The notes: generated by a model not told the origin, from the letters alone. Positions 1-9,587 are shown, counted from the stretch's first letter. The stretch: DNA of 64,000 bases from Chloroflexota bacterium (GCA_016861025.1 BOKO01000019.1:1-64000), one strand, 5' to 3'. Program-made: numbers and translations.

Positions 1-105
1 ATCGTGCTTGGCGCCGTCTTGCTGTATCAAGTCGTTTTGCTCTACCAGATCCAACATCAGAGACCTGTCGGCGTCGGCATTAAGCCTCTTCTGAGGGCCG
101 CATGA
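1..105 (+). CDS. C-terminal tail of an unidentified membrane protein (partial)
   Basis: Reading frame 1 is open from the window edge to a TGA at 103-105 and encodes 34 residues. It begins with a strongly hydrophobic stretch (IVLGAVLLYQVVLLYQ) and ends in a short basic tail. This fits the last transmembrane helix of an integral membrane protein. The family cannot be named from so little sequence. It lies upstream of the acyltransferase pair in the same orientation, so a lipid-metabolism role is possible but unsupported. Confidence 0.45.
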   Translation: MVLGAVLLYQVVLLYQIQHQRPVGVGIKPLLRAA

Positions 106-167
106 TTTATGACCACGTCTCAATTAAGTATTGTAAGTATTGACACTACATCGGAGGAAAGAAACTC

Positions 168-857
168 GTGTTTGCTGGCTCGTTGAAACCACCCCGCGAC
201 GCTGTCTGGTCGTGGAAAGCCATCCACATGTTTTTGACTGCGGTCAAGCCGCTCTTTTGCCAATTGAGCATCGAGGGTCGCGAAAACATCCCGACGGTTG
301 GCGGATGCATCCTCACCTGCAACCACACGATGGGACCCGACTTCCTGGTGATCGGTTATCTGTCCCCGCGCCAGATCTATTTCATGGTCAAAGCCGAATT
401 GATGGAGGCAAACCGGTGGCTTGGGCAATTTCTGCGCTATCACGGCTGTTTCCCAATCCATCGCGGCGAAGGCGACATGGGCGCGGTGCAGCACGCCATC
501 AACCTGGTGCAGAGCGGACGTGTGCTTGGTATGTTCCCCGAAGGGACGCGTAGCCGCAGCGGCAAACTCCAGCGCGGACGATCGGGCGCAGCTTATGTGG
601 CGATCCAGGCGCAGGCGCCGATTGTGCCGGCGGTTGTGATTAACTCGGAGCCAATCTTCCAACGTTCAAATTATCTTAGCTTAAAACCGCGCGCGCAGGT
701 GTTGGCGCGGGTGGGTGAGCCGCTGCCGCCGCCGCACGACCCCAACGATCGACGGTCGTTGCGCAGCTACACACGCGATGTGATGGCGGCCATGGCGAAT
801 CTGCTGCCGCCATCGCTGCGTGCGGAAAGCCAAACCGACGCTTCGGAGGACGAATGA
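168..857 (+). CDS. 1-acyl-sn-glycerol-3-phosphate acyltransferase family (PlsC-like), copy 1
   Basis: The product (229 aa) belongs to the LPLAT/PlsC family, which transfers an acyl chain to lysophosphatidic acid at the membrane during phospholipid synthesis. The HX4D catalytic motif is visible as NHTMGPD (His53, Asp58), and the substrate-binding block FPEGTR lies at about 123-128, followed by SRSG. The GTG start at 168 is chosen because GGAGG sits about 10 nt upstream. The stop overlaps the start of the next gene (ATGA), so the two are translationally coupled. Copies 1 and 2 are clearly paralogous. Exact acyl donor and acceptor are not readable; a specialised lipid substrate for one copy is possible. 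Confidence 0.85.
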   Translation: MFAGSLKPPRDAVWSWKAIHMFLTAVKPLFCQLSIEGRENIPTVGGCILTCNHTMGPDFLVIGYLSPRQIYFMVKAELMEANRWLGQFLRYHGCFPIHRGEGDMGAVQHAINLVQSGRVLGMFPEGTRSRSGKLQRGRSGAAYVAIQAQAPIVPAVVINSEPIFQRSNYLSLKPRAQVLARVGEPLPPPHDPNDRRSLRSYTRDVMAAMANLLPPSLRAESQTDASEDE

Positions 858-1564
858 GCCTGATTCCACCAAGAGACGCCACGTGGCTCTGGCGGTTTCT
901 GTATGTGATTGCAACGTTGATCCGCATCCTCTTTCTGCGCCTGCGCGTCGAAGGGCAGGAAAATGTACCACGCACAGGCGGCTGCATCTACGCCATTAAC
1001 CATACGATGGGGCCAGACTACGTCATTGTCGGCTATGCGTCGCCGCGCCAGGTTTATTACATGGCGAAATCCGAGGTTTTTGCGCTGCACCCATGGCTGG
1101 CGGCGCTGGTGAAAGCAGCCGGCGCCTTTCCCGTGCAACGCGGCAAGGGCGACATTCAGGCCATCGAACAGGCGGCGGACTTTGTGCGCACCGGCAAGGT
1201 AGTCGGCATGTTCCCCGAAGGCACGCGCAGCCGCAGTGGGCAGTTGCAGCGCGGCAAGACCGGCGCGGCGCGCATCGCCATGATGGCGCAGGCGCCGATT
1301 GTGCCGGTTGTCGTCATCAATTCGGAGCCAGTGTTGCGCGATTTCCTCAAGTTCAAGCGCCGTCCACTGGTCACCGTGCGTTTTGGCAAGCCGGTGATGG
1401 CTTATGGCAGTGTTGACAATCCAGAGCAGGTGCGCCAGCTCACGACAGAGCTGATGCTGGGGATGGCGGACCTGCTGCCGCCGGAGCGACGAGGGTACTA
1501 CGCCGACGCCGAAGCGGTGCATCGTGAAGATAACGCCGAGTTCGACGCACCGCTTTCCCGGTGA
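854..1564 (+). CDS. 1-acyl-sn-glycerol-3-phosphate acyltransferase family (PlsC-like), copy 2
   Basis: This is the second of two tandem PlsC-family acyltransferases (236 aa). It has the HX4D motif in NHTMGPD (His50, Asp55), FPEGTRSRSG at about 120-129, and the conserved APIVPVVVINSEP strand near the C-terminus. Its ATG overlaps the TGA of copy 1, so the two form an operon. The N-terminus carries one hydrophobic segment (about residues 11-30) that could anchor it to the membrane. The pair probably arose by tandem duplication and then diverged. It is followed by a GTGTTGCGTG-type repeat and the convergent rho gene. Confidence 0.85.
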   Translation: MSLIPPRDATWLWRFLYVIATLIRILFLRLRVEGQENVPRTGGCIYAINHTMGPDYVIVGYASPRQVYYMAKSEVFALHPWLAALVKAAGAFPVQRGKGDIQAIEQAADFVRTGKVVGMFPEGTRSRSGQLQRGKTGAARIAMMAQAPIVPVVVINSEPVLRDFLKFKRRPLVTVRFGKPVMAYGSVDNPEQVRQLTTELMLGMADLLPPERRGYYADAEAVHREDNAEFDAPLSR

Positions 1565-1565
1565 T

Positions 1566-1660
1566 ATGTGGTGCGTGTTTCGTGGTGCGTGTGTTTCGTG
1601 TTGCGTGTTGCGTCAAGCGCCCAGCCACACAGCACGCAACACGCACCACGCAACAACTTG
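1566..1660. repeat. GTGTTGCGTG/CACGCAACAC repeat between convergent genes
   Basis: The gap between copy 2 of the acyltransferase and rho is filled by short tandem units of the type GTG(G/T)TGCGTGTTTC. A reverse-complement stretch (CACGCAACACGCACCACGCAAC) follows, so the region can fold into a long imperfect hairpin. The same unit recurs at 39773-39806. It is simple-sequence DNA and may double as a terminator for the converging genes. Confidence 0.6.
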
Positions 1661-1661
1661 C

Positions 1662-2858
1662 TCAACCCTTTTTCTTTAATCGCCGCAGCAGTTCGTCGTT
1701 GGTGGGCGCTTTTTGCAACAAATTGAGCAGGCCGGTCATGGCGCTCTTGTTGTCTCGGTCGGCGAGGGCGCGACGCAACAGCGTTAATTTTTCCATTTCG
1801 GCGGGCGTGTAGAGCAATTCTTCTTTGCGCGTACCGCTGGCTTTGATGTTGATCGCCGGAAAGATGCGCGCCTCCGCCAGCGAACGATCCAACACCAGCT
1901 CGCTGTTGCCGGTGGCTTTGAACTCCTCGAAGATCAAGTCGTCCATGCGCGAGCCTGTCTCGACCAGCGCCGTTGCAATCACGGTGACCGAACCACCCTT
2001 CTCGATATTGCGCGCCAGGCCGAAAAAACGCCGCGGCATCTCGAACGCCTTGGCGTCGATGCCGCCCGACAGCGTGCGGTTGGCGCCACGGCCAGCCAGG
2101 TTGAAAGCGCGCGTCATGCGCGTCAGACTGTCGATCAACACCACAACATCGCGTCCACACTCCAGTTCACAGCGCACATGCGCCATCGTCAATTCCGCCA
2201 GCCGGGTGTGGTCGCTCAAACTCTGGTCGTTGGAGCTGGCAAATACTTCAGCGGGCACGGTGCGACGGAAATGCGTCACTTCTTCAGGACGTTCGTCAAT
2301 CAGGAGCAGGATGATGCGCGCGTCGGGTGCGCTGGCGTGAATGGCGTGCGTCAGCTCTTCGAGAAGCTGTGTTTTGCCCGCTTTGGGCGGTGCGACAATC
2401 AGCCCACGCGTGCCTTTGCCGAACGGTGCAATCAGCTCGACTACGCGCATCGACGCCACATTGCTGTCACCGAGCCGGAACCGTTCGTTCGGATCAATGG
2501 CGATAAGCTGGTCGAAGGGTTTGCGGCTGGCGAAAGCCTCCGGCGTCAGGCCACAGATTCGCTCGACGCAGGTGAGCTGCAATCCCTGGTCGGTTGTACC
2601 AGCGATGCCCGTAACCTCGGCGCCGTCGACCAGGGCATAGCTGCGAATCAACTCCGCTGGCGCCAAAACATCGGCGGGCGACGGCGCAAAGGCGCGCAGC
2701 GGATCGCGCAGAAAGCCAATTCCCTGCGACATAATCTGGAGAACGCCGTTGACCTGCACATACGGTTCGGCGGGCGTCTGGAGAATGGGTTGGGCGGTCG
2801 CCTTTGGCCTGGAGGCTCGCGTGTTTGGCGAACGTCGTGACTTCCTGGTTTGCCCCAT
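1662..2858 (-). CDS. rho: Transcription termination factor Rho
   Basis: Hexameric RNA-dependent ATPase/translocase that terminates transcription. The 398-residue product has a basic disordered N-terminus (1-30), the cold-shock-like RNA-binding domain (about 31-110) and the RecA-type motor. Walker A is GLIVAPPKAGKT (about 152-163). Further motor motifs are LIDERPEEVTHF, the Walker B segment VVLIDSLTRMTRAFN, and the Q/R-loop region GANRTLSGGIDAKAFEMPRR. ATG at 2858 is preferred over an upstream in-frame start at 2918, because the extra 20 residues are not Rho-like. The N-terminal helix bundle of typical Rho proteins looks absent or reduced, giving the short length. Identification is secure. Confidence 0.96.
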   Translation of the reverse strand: MGQTRKSRRSPNTRASRPKATAQPILQTPAEPYVQVNGVLQIMSQGIGFLRDPLRAFAPSPADVLAPAELIRSYALVDGAEVTGIAGTTDQGLQLTCVERICGLTPEAFASRKPFDQLIAIDPNERFRLGDSNVASMRVVELIAPFGKGTRGLIVAPPKAGKTQLLEELTHAIHASAPDARIILLLIDERPEEVTHFRRTVPAEVFASSNDQSLSDHTRLAELTMAHVRCELECGRDVVVLIDSLTRMTRAFNLAGRGANRTLSGGIDAKAFEMPRRFFGLARNIEKGGSVTVIATALVETGSRMDDLIFEEFKATGNSELVLDRSLAEARIFPAINIKASGTRKEELLYTPAEMEKLTLLRRALADRDNKSAMTGLLNLLQKAPTNDELLRRLKKKG

Positions 2859-2952
2859 AGTGTCAAGATAACATAGGATTGTAGGAAACAGCCAACCCAC
2901 AATGCAAGATGCGCGCAAAAATCAGAAAAAAGACCGATTGAGGAATTGAGTT

Positions 2953-3816
2953 ATGCAATTTGGTGCACATTGTTACCTGTTCACCGATCGGTGGAGCGAC
3001 GACGCACTGCCGATTCTCGATGAGATGAAGGCGCTTGGTCTCAGCCTGGCTGAGCTGTCGGTGGGCGATGACGTTCACTTTACCCCACACTTGACGCGTC
3101 GCCGCGCGGAAGCATTGGGGCTGACATTGGTGATCGGCCCCGGCGGCGCATGGCCGCTCAGCGCCGATCTCTCAGCTGACGCACCCGACGAGCGCAGCGA
3201 AGGGCTGATGTGGCACTGCCGGCAGGTGAACCTTGCGGCGGAACTGGGAGCAGCAGCGTATGCCGGCGCGCTGTATGGGCATCCAGGCGTGGTCAAGCGC
3301 CGACGCCCGCCGGCGGATGAGTATCGCTGGGCCGCCGATGGGCTGCACGCGCTGGCGAATTACGCCGCCGAGCGCAATGTCAAAATTGTGTTGGAGCCGA
3401 TGAGCCACTTCCGCACCCACCTGGTCAACACAGCCGCGCAGATGATGCGGCTGATCGAGCTGGCTGACCACGCCAACCTCTACGCGCTCTTCGACACCTA
3501 CCATGCCATCACAGAAGAGCGAGATTACGCCGCCGCCGTTCGCACACTGGCGCCGCGGCTCTGGTGCGTCCACACCTGCGAAAACGACCGCGGTGCGCCT
3601 GGCGGCGGTCTCGTGCCGTGGGAGGCCCTCTTCGACGCGCTGCGCGAGATCGACTTCAAGGGGGCGCTGACAATGGAGGCGTACAACTCGTCGATCAACG
3701 ACTTCGCCTATCAGCGCGGCATGTTTCACAACGTCTGTCCCAACGGGAGCGAGTTCGTGCGCAAGGGATTGGCATTCTTGAGACCACAGGTCGAACGACG
3801 ATGGCGCGTTGAGTGA
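2953..3816 (+). CDS. Sugar phosphate isomerase/epimerase-like TIM-barrel protein
   Basis: The product (287 aa) resembles the xylose-isomerase-like TIM-barrel (AP-endonuclease 2) superfamily, whose members isomerise or epimerise sugars and related hydroxy-acids with a divalent metal. Metal-ligand-type segments are visible in order: VLEPM near residue 145, LFDTYH near 178, VHTCENDRG near 197, and a late MEAYN near 236. The ATG at 2953 follows a GAGG stretch. It is divergent from rho, with a 94-bp gap. The substrate cannot be read from sequence. Confidence 0.75.
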   Translation: MQFGAHCYLFTDRWSDDALPILDEMKALGLSLAELSVGDDVHFTPHLTRRRAEALGLTLVIGPGGAWPLSADLSADAPDERSEGLMWHCRQVNLAAELGAAAYAGALYGHPGVVKRRRPPADEYRWAADGLHALANYAAERNVKIVLEPMSHFRTHLVNTAAQMMRLIELADHANLYALFDTYHAITEERDYAAAVRTLAPRLWCVHTCENDRGAPGGGLVPWEALFDALREIDFKGALTMEAYNSSINDFAYQRGMFHNVCPNGSEFVRKGLAFLRPQVERRWRVE

Positions 3817-3920
3817 ACACCCCGGGGAGACCCCCCTGTTTCCTGGCTAGATGGCTGATTCCCCTTGCCAGATTCCAGGCTATAATGATGGCAAATTTAC
3901 TTTGTCAACGGAGACAAATC

Positions 3921-5207
<1,287 letters not shown>

Positions 5208-5315
5208 GCGCGGCTACGACCGACACAATATGTATGTTCACAAAGGCATCAGTGTACCACTATGACCAACGGGCGAACACCATCGACCATCCGACAAATA
5301 AGAAACGAGAGAACC

Positions 5316-5894
5316 ATGAGTACACATAAAAATGGCGCAACGAAGCCGAATCCAACCCAACCAGCAATACCAGTGAATGCACCGCCGCTGCCCGCGCATC
5401 GCGAGAGCCAGGTGGCGGCGGTCGTCAACGTCACCGGCGATCTGCACATCGACGACGGCACGATGCTGCTGGCGGTGGCTCATCAGAACCTGACGTTGAA
5501 CGACGGCGGCGGTTCGGTGTTTGTCGCCGGACAGGACTTTGCGCTCACCAACGGCGGCGCTGGCGCCATGGTGGCCGGGCGTGACTTCACGCTGCGCAAC
5601 GGAGGAGCCGGTTTTGCCGTGGCGGGTCGCGATCTGAGTATCTCCAACGGCGAGGGCGCGATGGCCGTTGCCGGCGAACAGGCGACCGCCACGGCGCACA
5701 ACAGCGCGTTGATCGCCGCCCGCACCGTCACGCTGCACGAAAGCCAGGTCGGGGTGATCGTGGCTGGCAACGTCACACTCAACGGCAACGCCAAAGTCGC
5801 CATCGAGATTACGCCCGAACGCGTCGCCGGCGCAATCGTCGGGCTGGTCTTCTATTTGCCTGTGCGGCTGCTGCAGAAGCTGACAAGATCATAG
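5316..5894 (+). CDS. Repetitive beta-helix-like protein, bactofilin-like (function unknown)
   Basis: The product (192 aa) has a proline-rich N-terminus and then about eight short repeats of 16-18 residues. Their shape is hydrophobic-VAG-(Q/R)-D-(F/L)-x-(L/I)-x-NGG, as in VFVAGQDFALTNGG and MVAGRDFTLRNGG. Such periodicity fits a right-handed beta-helix, as in bactofilins and other polymer-forming cytoskeletal proteins. The C-terminus is different: a hydrophobic stretch (AGAIVGLVFYLPVRLL) that could anchor it to the membrane. ATG 5316 has GAGAGAA upstream; an earlier in-frame ATG at 5262 is less likely. I cannot assign a family with certainty. Confidence 0.65.
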   Translation: MSTHKNGATKPNPTQPAIPVNAPPLPAHRESQVAAVVNVTGDLHIDDGTMLLAVAHQNLTLNDGGGSVFVAGQDFALTNGGAGAMVAGRDFTLRNGGAGFAVAGRDLSISNGEGAMAVAGEQATATAHNSALIAARTVTLHESQVGVIVAGNVTLNGNAKVAIEITPERVAGAIVGLVFYLPVRLLQKLTRS

Positions 5895-6005
5895 CACGCG
5901 GATTGGCCGGATGCGGCGGGCTAACGCGGATCGCCCCAGAGCGTTTGTGGCGAATCTGCGCGAATCCACCTTGTCAGCGTCATCCGCGTTCTATCCTGCG
6001 TGCTA
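5892..6005. repeat. Nested inverted repeat spanning the convergent gene ends
   Basis: TAGCACGC (5892-5899) is matched by GCGTGCTA (5998-6005). Inside, AACGCGGAT pairs with the later ATCCGCGTT. The outer arms contain the stop codons of both converging genes. This can form a long stem and may act as a bidirectional terminator. Confidence 0.5.
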
Positions 6006-6833
6006 CTCTGTGCGCCCGAACAGATCGCGCTTGATCACCCGGCATATCCACTCTACGATCACGGCGTAGCCTTTTTCACCAGTTTCGGAGCGCGCCAACC
6101 CCGGCGTGCCGATGTAGTAGTGCGGGTACTTGCGCGTGCTGTAAAAGATGGCGCCGCCAGTCTTGATATGTTCCGGGCCTTGCAGCTTGCGCATCTCCTC
6201 GCGGGTGACGTGAAAGGGCGCGCTGCGGTCGGGATGCACCAGTTCCGGGTGCGTCACCAGCAGACGGGAAGTCTCGCCCTCACCGCCGTGCCCTTCCGTC
6301 GCCTGCGACACCTGAATCGTGTGATAGACCTTGCTCAGCGGGGTTAGCCAGTTCAGCACCATTGCCTCGGCGTCAGGCGTCTCCTCGACCAGAATCTGCG
6401 CCGCCACCATCATGGAGGGCAGGCTGCCATCGTGACCGTGCACGAAGACAAAGCGCCGAAAGCCGCTCTGATAGAGACTGAGGCAGACATCGCGGCTGAG
6501 CGCGATCAATGTCTCCGGCTTGAGCGAGACTGTGCCGGCGTAGCCCAGATGAAAGTTCGACGTGCCGAACGGAATCACGGGACCAATCACCACTGGACAG
6601 CCGTCCGCCTCCAGTTGTAACGCAGCGCGGCGGCAGATTTCACGCGCCTCCATGCTGTCGGCGCCTAACGGCAGATGGTCGCCATGCGCCTCCAGCGCAC
6701 CGAAAGGCAGCAGCACAACGTCGGTGCGTTCAAGCGCCCGCGCCACGTCGTGGCTGCTCATCTCGGTCATCGCCGCTGGCCCCTTCTGCACATACAACAA
6801 TACGTCGCGCAACGCCTCATTCTTGTCATTCAT
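6003..6833 (-). CDS. Creatininase family amidohydrolase
   Basis: The product (276 aa) matches the creatininase fold. These are metal-dependent hydrolases of cyclic or linear amides (creatinine, formamidopyrimidines, some cofactor precursors). Visible motifs are LLPFGALEAHGDHLPLGAD (Glu and His metal ligands) near 39-57, VIPFGTSNFHLGY near 80-92, VHGHDGS near 130, and EGHGGEGETS near 176. ATG 6833 is chosen because AGGGGAGA lies just upstream; a longer reading frame to 6962 adds an unrelated Cys-rich leader. It is transcribed away from the YheO-like regulator and probably belongs to the same regulon. The substrate is unknown. Confidence 0.85.
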   Translation of the reverse strand: MNDKNEALRDVLLYVQKGPAAMTEMSSHDVARALERTDVVLLPFGALEAHGDHLPLGADSMEAREICRRAALQLEADGCPVVIGPVIPFGTSNFHLGYAGTVSLKPETLIALSRDVCLSLYQSGFRRFVFVHGHDGSLPSMMVAAQILVEETPDAEAMVLNWLTPLSKVYHTIQVSQATEGHGGEGETSRLLVTHPELVHPDRSAPFHVTREEMRKLQGPEHIKTGGAIFYSTRKYPHYYIGTPGLARSETGEKGYAVIVEWICRVIKRDLFGRTE

Positions 6834-7149
6834 CAGATTCTCCCCTGTTTCATCGTCGCTCAACTTCGATTGCCGAAAAACTCTCTGATTGTGGCAATTT
6901 GCACAAACCAAACAGAACATCCTGCATGATCTTAGGCAAGCCAGCACTAGAATTGGAAGCAAATTTCCACAACATTATCCCATTCCCCATGATAATATAC
7001 TCAATATTCAACAGATTGTCTAATCTATTGACATTCTGTCAAAAAACTGATAGCATATTGCACAATTAATCTGGCACTCAACCAATTAGCCACAGCGCTT
7101 CTCGCACCTGTGTAGCAGCCAGTAGATATACAATTGGGGGTATTGTTTT
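6834..7149. other. AT-rich divergent intergenic region (316 bp)
   Basis: The gap between the creatininase-family gene and the YheO-like regulator is much richer in A+T than its surroundings. It contains a good plus-strand promoter at 7028-7056, a palindrome made by two opposed -35-like boxes, and a second small palindrome (AGATT-GTCT-AATCT, 7013-7026). I see no further gene in it. Confidence 0.7.
7028..7056 (+). promoter_or_regulatory. Sigma70-like promoter of the YheO-like regulator/catabolic operon
   Basis: TTGACA (7028-7033), a 17-nt spacer and TAGCAT (7051-7056) are properly spaced. TTGACATTCTGTCAA (7028-7042) is itself palindromic. On the other strand TTGACA followed 17 nt later by GACAAT could serve the creatininase-family gene. 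Confidence 0.55.
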
Positions 7150-7848
7150 GTGAGCGCCAACACAAATACAGCGAGTACCATTTCTGTGTCTGCGCCTTCA
7201 ATCCCAGAGGCGACCTATAGCGTGCTACGCCAGGTGGCGGCGGCGTTGGAAAAACTCTTCGAGCCGTTCTGCGAAGTGGTGATTCATGACTTCGCCGACT
7301 TTGAGCACTCGATCGTCTGTCTGGCGGGCAACATTACCAACCGCAGCATTGGCGGCGCCGCAACCGATCTGTTGCTCGCCAAAGCCAGCGACGGCGAGAC
7401 CGATGAAGATCTTTACAACTATTTGACCAGTCTGCCTGGCGGCAGAATGATGAAGTCGTGCACCGTCTTTCTGCGCGATGAGGATGGCCGGGCACGCGGC
7501 GCCTTTTGCATCAACTTCGACATCACCGCATTTGTCACAATGCGCAACCAGCTGGGCCGCTTCATCGCCACCACCGACCACGGCGACATCGTCGAAACCT
7601 TCACCGACGACATCGAAGAGACGGTGCAAAACCTGATCGCCGAGACGCTCGCCGAGATCGGGCAAGGACAGCCGTTACTCAATCGTGACGACAAGATCGA
7701 CCTGATCCGCAGGCTGGACGAAAAAGGCGTCTTCCAGGTCAAGAAGATGGCGCCCTTTGTCGCCGACCAGTTAGGCGTGAGTCGCGCCACCATCTACAAC
7801 TATCTGCGCGAAGGACGCGGCGAGCAGCGTGGAGGCAATCATGGCTGA
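7150..7848 (+). CDS. YheO/DauR-like transcriptional regulator (PAS-like domain + HTH)
   Basis: The product (232 aa) has the two-part layout of the YheO/DauR family. An N-terminal PAS-like sensor (about residues 18-135) contains EPFCEVVIHDF and GAFCINFDIT. A C-terminal helix-turn-helix (about 185-222) contains GVFQVKKMAPFVADQLGVSR and ATIYNYLRE. DauR-type regulators control amino-acid-like catabolic genes. The GTG start at 7150 lies behind a TTGGGGG stretch, and the strong promoter ends about 90 nt upstream. Its stop overlaps the ridA-like start by 8 nt, so it is the first gene of the catabolic run and probably its specific regulator. The effector is unknown. Confidence 0.8.
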   Translation: MSANTNTASTISVSAPSIPEATYSVLRQVAAALEKLFEPFCEVVIHDFADFEHSIVCLAGNITNRSIGGAATDLLLAKASDGETDEDLYNYLTSLPGGRMMKSCTVFLRDEDGRARGAFCINFDITAFVTMRNQLGRFIATTDHGDIVETFTDDIEETVQNLIAETLAEIGQGQPLLNRDDKIDLIRRLDEKGVFQVKKMAPFVADQLGVSRATIYNYLREGRGEQRGGNHG

Positions 7849-8251
7849 GTTTGAGATCATCCTGACCGATCAGGCGCCGATTCCGAGCAGTGGCTACAGC
7901 CAGGCGCTGCGCATCGGCGACTTGGTGGTGACATCCGGCTATTTGGGCACGCATCCCGACGGGTCGGGTGTGGTCAAAGGCGGCTTCGAGGCCGAGGTGC
8001 GCCAGGCGCTGGCGAACATCGGCGCAGTGCTGGCGGCGGCGGGCTGCACCTTCGCCGACGTGATCCGCGTCAATGTCTCGCTCACCGACATCAACCGTTT
8101 CGCTGACATGGATCGCATCTATCGCGAGTACTTTCAGCCACCCTATCCAACCCGCAACACCATCGGCGTCAAGGAATTGTGGGGTGGCGCGCAGGTCGGC
8201 TTCGATGTGTGGGCGAGTTGCATGGGGCGAGTTGCGAGGGGCGACGATTGA
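7841..8251 (+). CDS. RidA/YjgF family protein (enamine/imine deaminase-like)
   Basis: The product (136 aa) has the RidA signature. It includes PIPSSGYSQALRIGDLVVTSG near the N-terminus, and the substrate carboxylate-binding Arg in PYPTRNTIGV (about residue 107). RidA proteins hydrolyse reactive enamine/imine intermediates that PLP enzymes and amine catabolism release. The Glu usually found near the C-terminus of the deaminase active site is not obvious (FDVWASCMG), so catalysis may differ from canonical RidA. ATG 7841 has GGAGG 6 nt upstream; the in-frame GTG at 7829 does not. Translationally coupled to the regulator. Confidence 0.85.
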   Translation: MAEFEIILTDQAPIPSSGYSQALRIGDLVVTSGYLGTHPDGSGVVKGGFEAEVRQALANIGAVLAAAGCTFADVIRVNVSLTDINRFADMDRIYREYFQPPYPTRNTIGVKELWGGAQVGFDVWASCMGRVARGDD

Positions 8252-8354
8252 CGCTGGTTAGCGGAGTGGCGCAAAGTAGTAGTTATCGGCGAACATCCGC
8301 CCCATCCGCAAAATCCGCGGTCGATTTCACCTGACATCATACCAGCAATCAACA

Positions 8355-9587
8355 ATGCAACAGAGCGATCAAATTCTATCTTGTGTCGATCCAAATGAAC
8401 CAGTTGCACTGACGCAACAATTGATCCGCATCCCCTCCTTCTTGTGGCATGAATCGGAAGTGAGTCACTGGATTGCGGAGTGGATGAGCGCACGCGGCTT
8501 CGAGGTCGAACTACAGACTGTGCCGCTGCCGCACCTGCCCAACCATCCCGCCGGCGTCACCCATCAGGCGATCGGCGTGTTGCGCGGCGCGGGCGGCGGT
8601 CCCAGTCTGATGCTCTGCGGGCACACCGACACCAGCGACTGGCAGGGACGCCCGTTTCGCGAGGAGGAGTGGACGCACGATCCCTTTGGCGGCGACATCG
8701 TCAATGGCAAGCTCTACGGCTTGGGCGCCATCAACATGAAGGCGGGCGTGGCTGCAATCCTCTGCGCTGCCGACGCAGTGCGCCGCGCCGGAGTCAGGCG
8801 GTACGGTGACCTGATCGTGGCGTGTGTGGTGGCGGAGACGGGCGGCGGCGTAGGCGCGGTGCATCTGATTGAGCAGGGCTGGCGTCCCGACTACTGCATC
8901 GTCACCGAGGCGGGCAATCTCGACGTCGGGCTGATCTCGGTCGGCTATGTGCAGGGCAAGGTGCGCGTCTTTGGCGAGTTCAAGCATCGCGTGCCCTATA
9001 TCAATCCCATCGAGCAGATCACAAAGGTGATCCATGCCTTCAGTCCAGCCTATCAGCCGATCCCAGAGGGCGGCTGGCTGCGGTTTACACCGCATCCGCT
9101 GCTGCCCGGCTTTCCCAGGATGGCAGTGCGCAACATCGAGCACTTTCAGGACACAACCACGCTCACCTTCGACCTGCGCATCGTGCCCGGCATGACCGAA
9201 GAGAGCGTGCGCCAGGACATGACCCGGCTGCTCGACCAGTTCGCGGCCGAAGACCCAACCTTCCGCTACGAGCTAGTGATTCCACAGAGCGCACAGCAGC
9301 CCAACATGCCGGCGCGGGCAGCAACCCCGGTGACCAGTCCGCTGGCGCAGGCGTTGATCGCCAGCCACACCCACGTAACCGGTGCAGCGCCGGTTGTCGG
9401 TGCCGGACATCGCATCGGCGCCACAGCGGACACCTGTCACTTCAAGGGCGTCGGCATTGAGTGCGTGGAATACGGTCCCGGCTACATCCCGATCTGGCCA
9501 ATGGTGGACGAGTGCATCGACATCGACCAGATCGTCACGGCGACGCAGGTTTTGGCATTGACGGCGGCGGAGATCATCGGCGCGTAG
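8355..9587 (+). CDS. M20 family peptidase homologue (ArgE/DapE/ACY1-like) with altered metal ligands
   Basis: The product (410 aa) has the two-domain M20 metallohydrolase layout, which normally binds two zinc ions and removes acyl or peptide groups. First ligand and catalytic Asp are intact in LCGHTDTS (His90, Asp92). The bridging Asp is replaced by Asn: YGLGAINMKAG (Asn127) instead of GxGAxDMKG. The catalytic Glu-Glu pair is AETGG (Glu161, Thr162). A later acidic ligand is in TEAGN (Glu185), and the dimer-interface His is in EFKHRVPY. Zinc binding and activity may therefore be changed or lost. Upstream is a 103-bp gap rich in ATCCGC words; downstream are palindromic repeats. Confidence 0.8.
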   Translation: MQQSDQILSCVDPNEPVALTQQLIRIPSFLWHESEVSHWIAEWMSARGFEVELQTVPLPHLPNHPAGVTHQAIGVLRGAGGGPSLMLCGHTDTSDWQGRPFREEEWTHDPFGGDIVNGKLYGLGAINMKAGVAAILCAADAVRRAGVRRYGDLIVACVVAETGGGVGAVHLIEQGWRPDYCIVTEAGNLDVGLISVGYVQGKVRVFGEFKHRVPYINPIEQITKVIHAFSPAYQPIPEGGWLRFTPHPLLPGFPRMAVRNIEHFQDTTTLTFDLRIVPGMTEESVRQDMTRLLDQFAAEDPTFRYELVIPQSAQQPNMPARAATPVTSPLAQALIASHTHVTGAAPVVGAGHRIGATADTCHFKGVGIECVEYGPGYIPIWPMVDECIDIDQIVTATQVLALTAAEIIGA

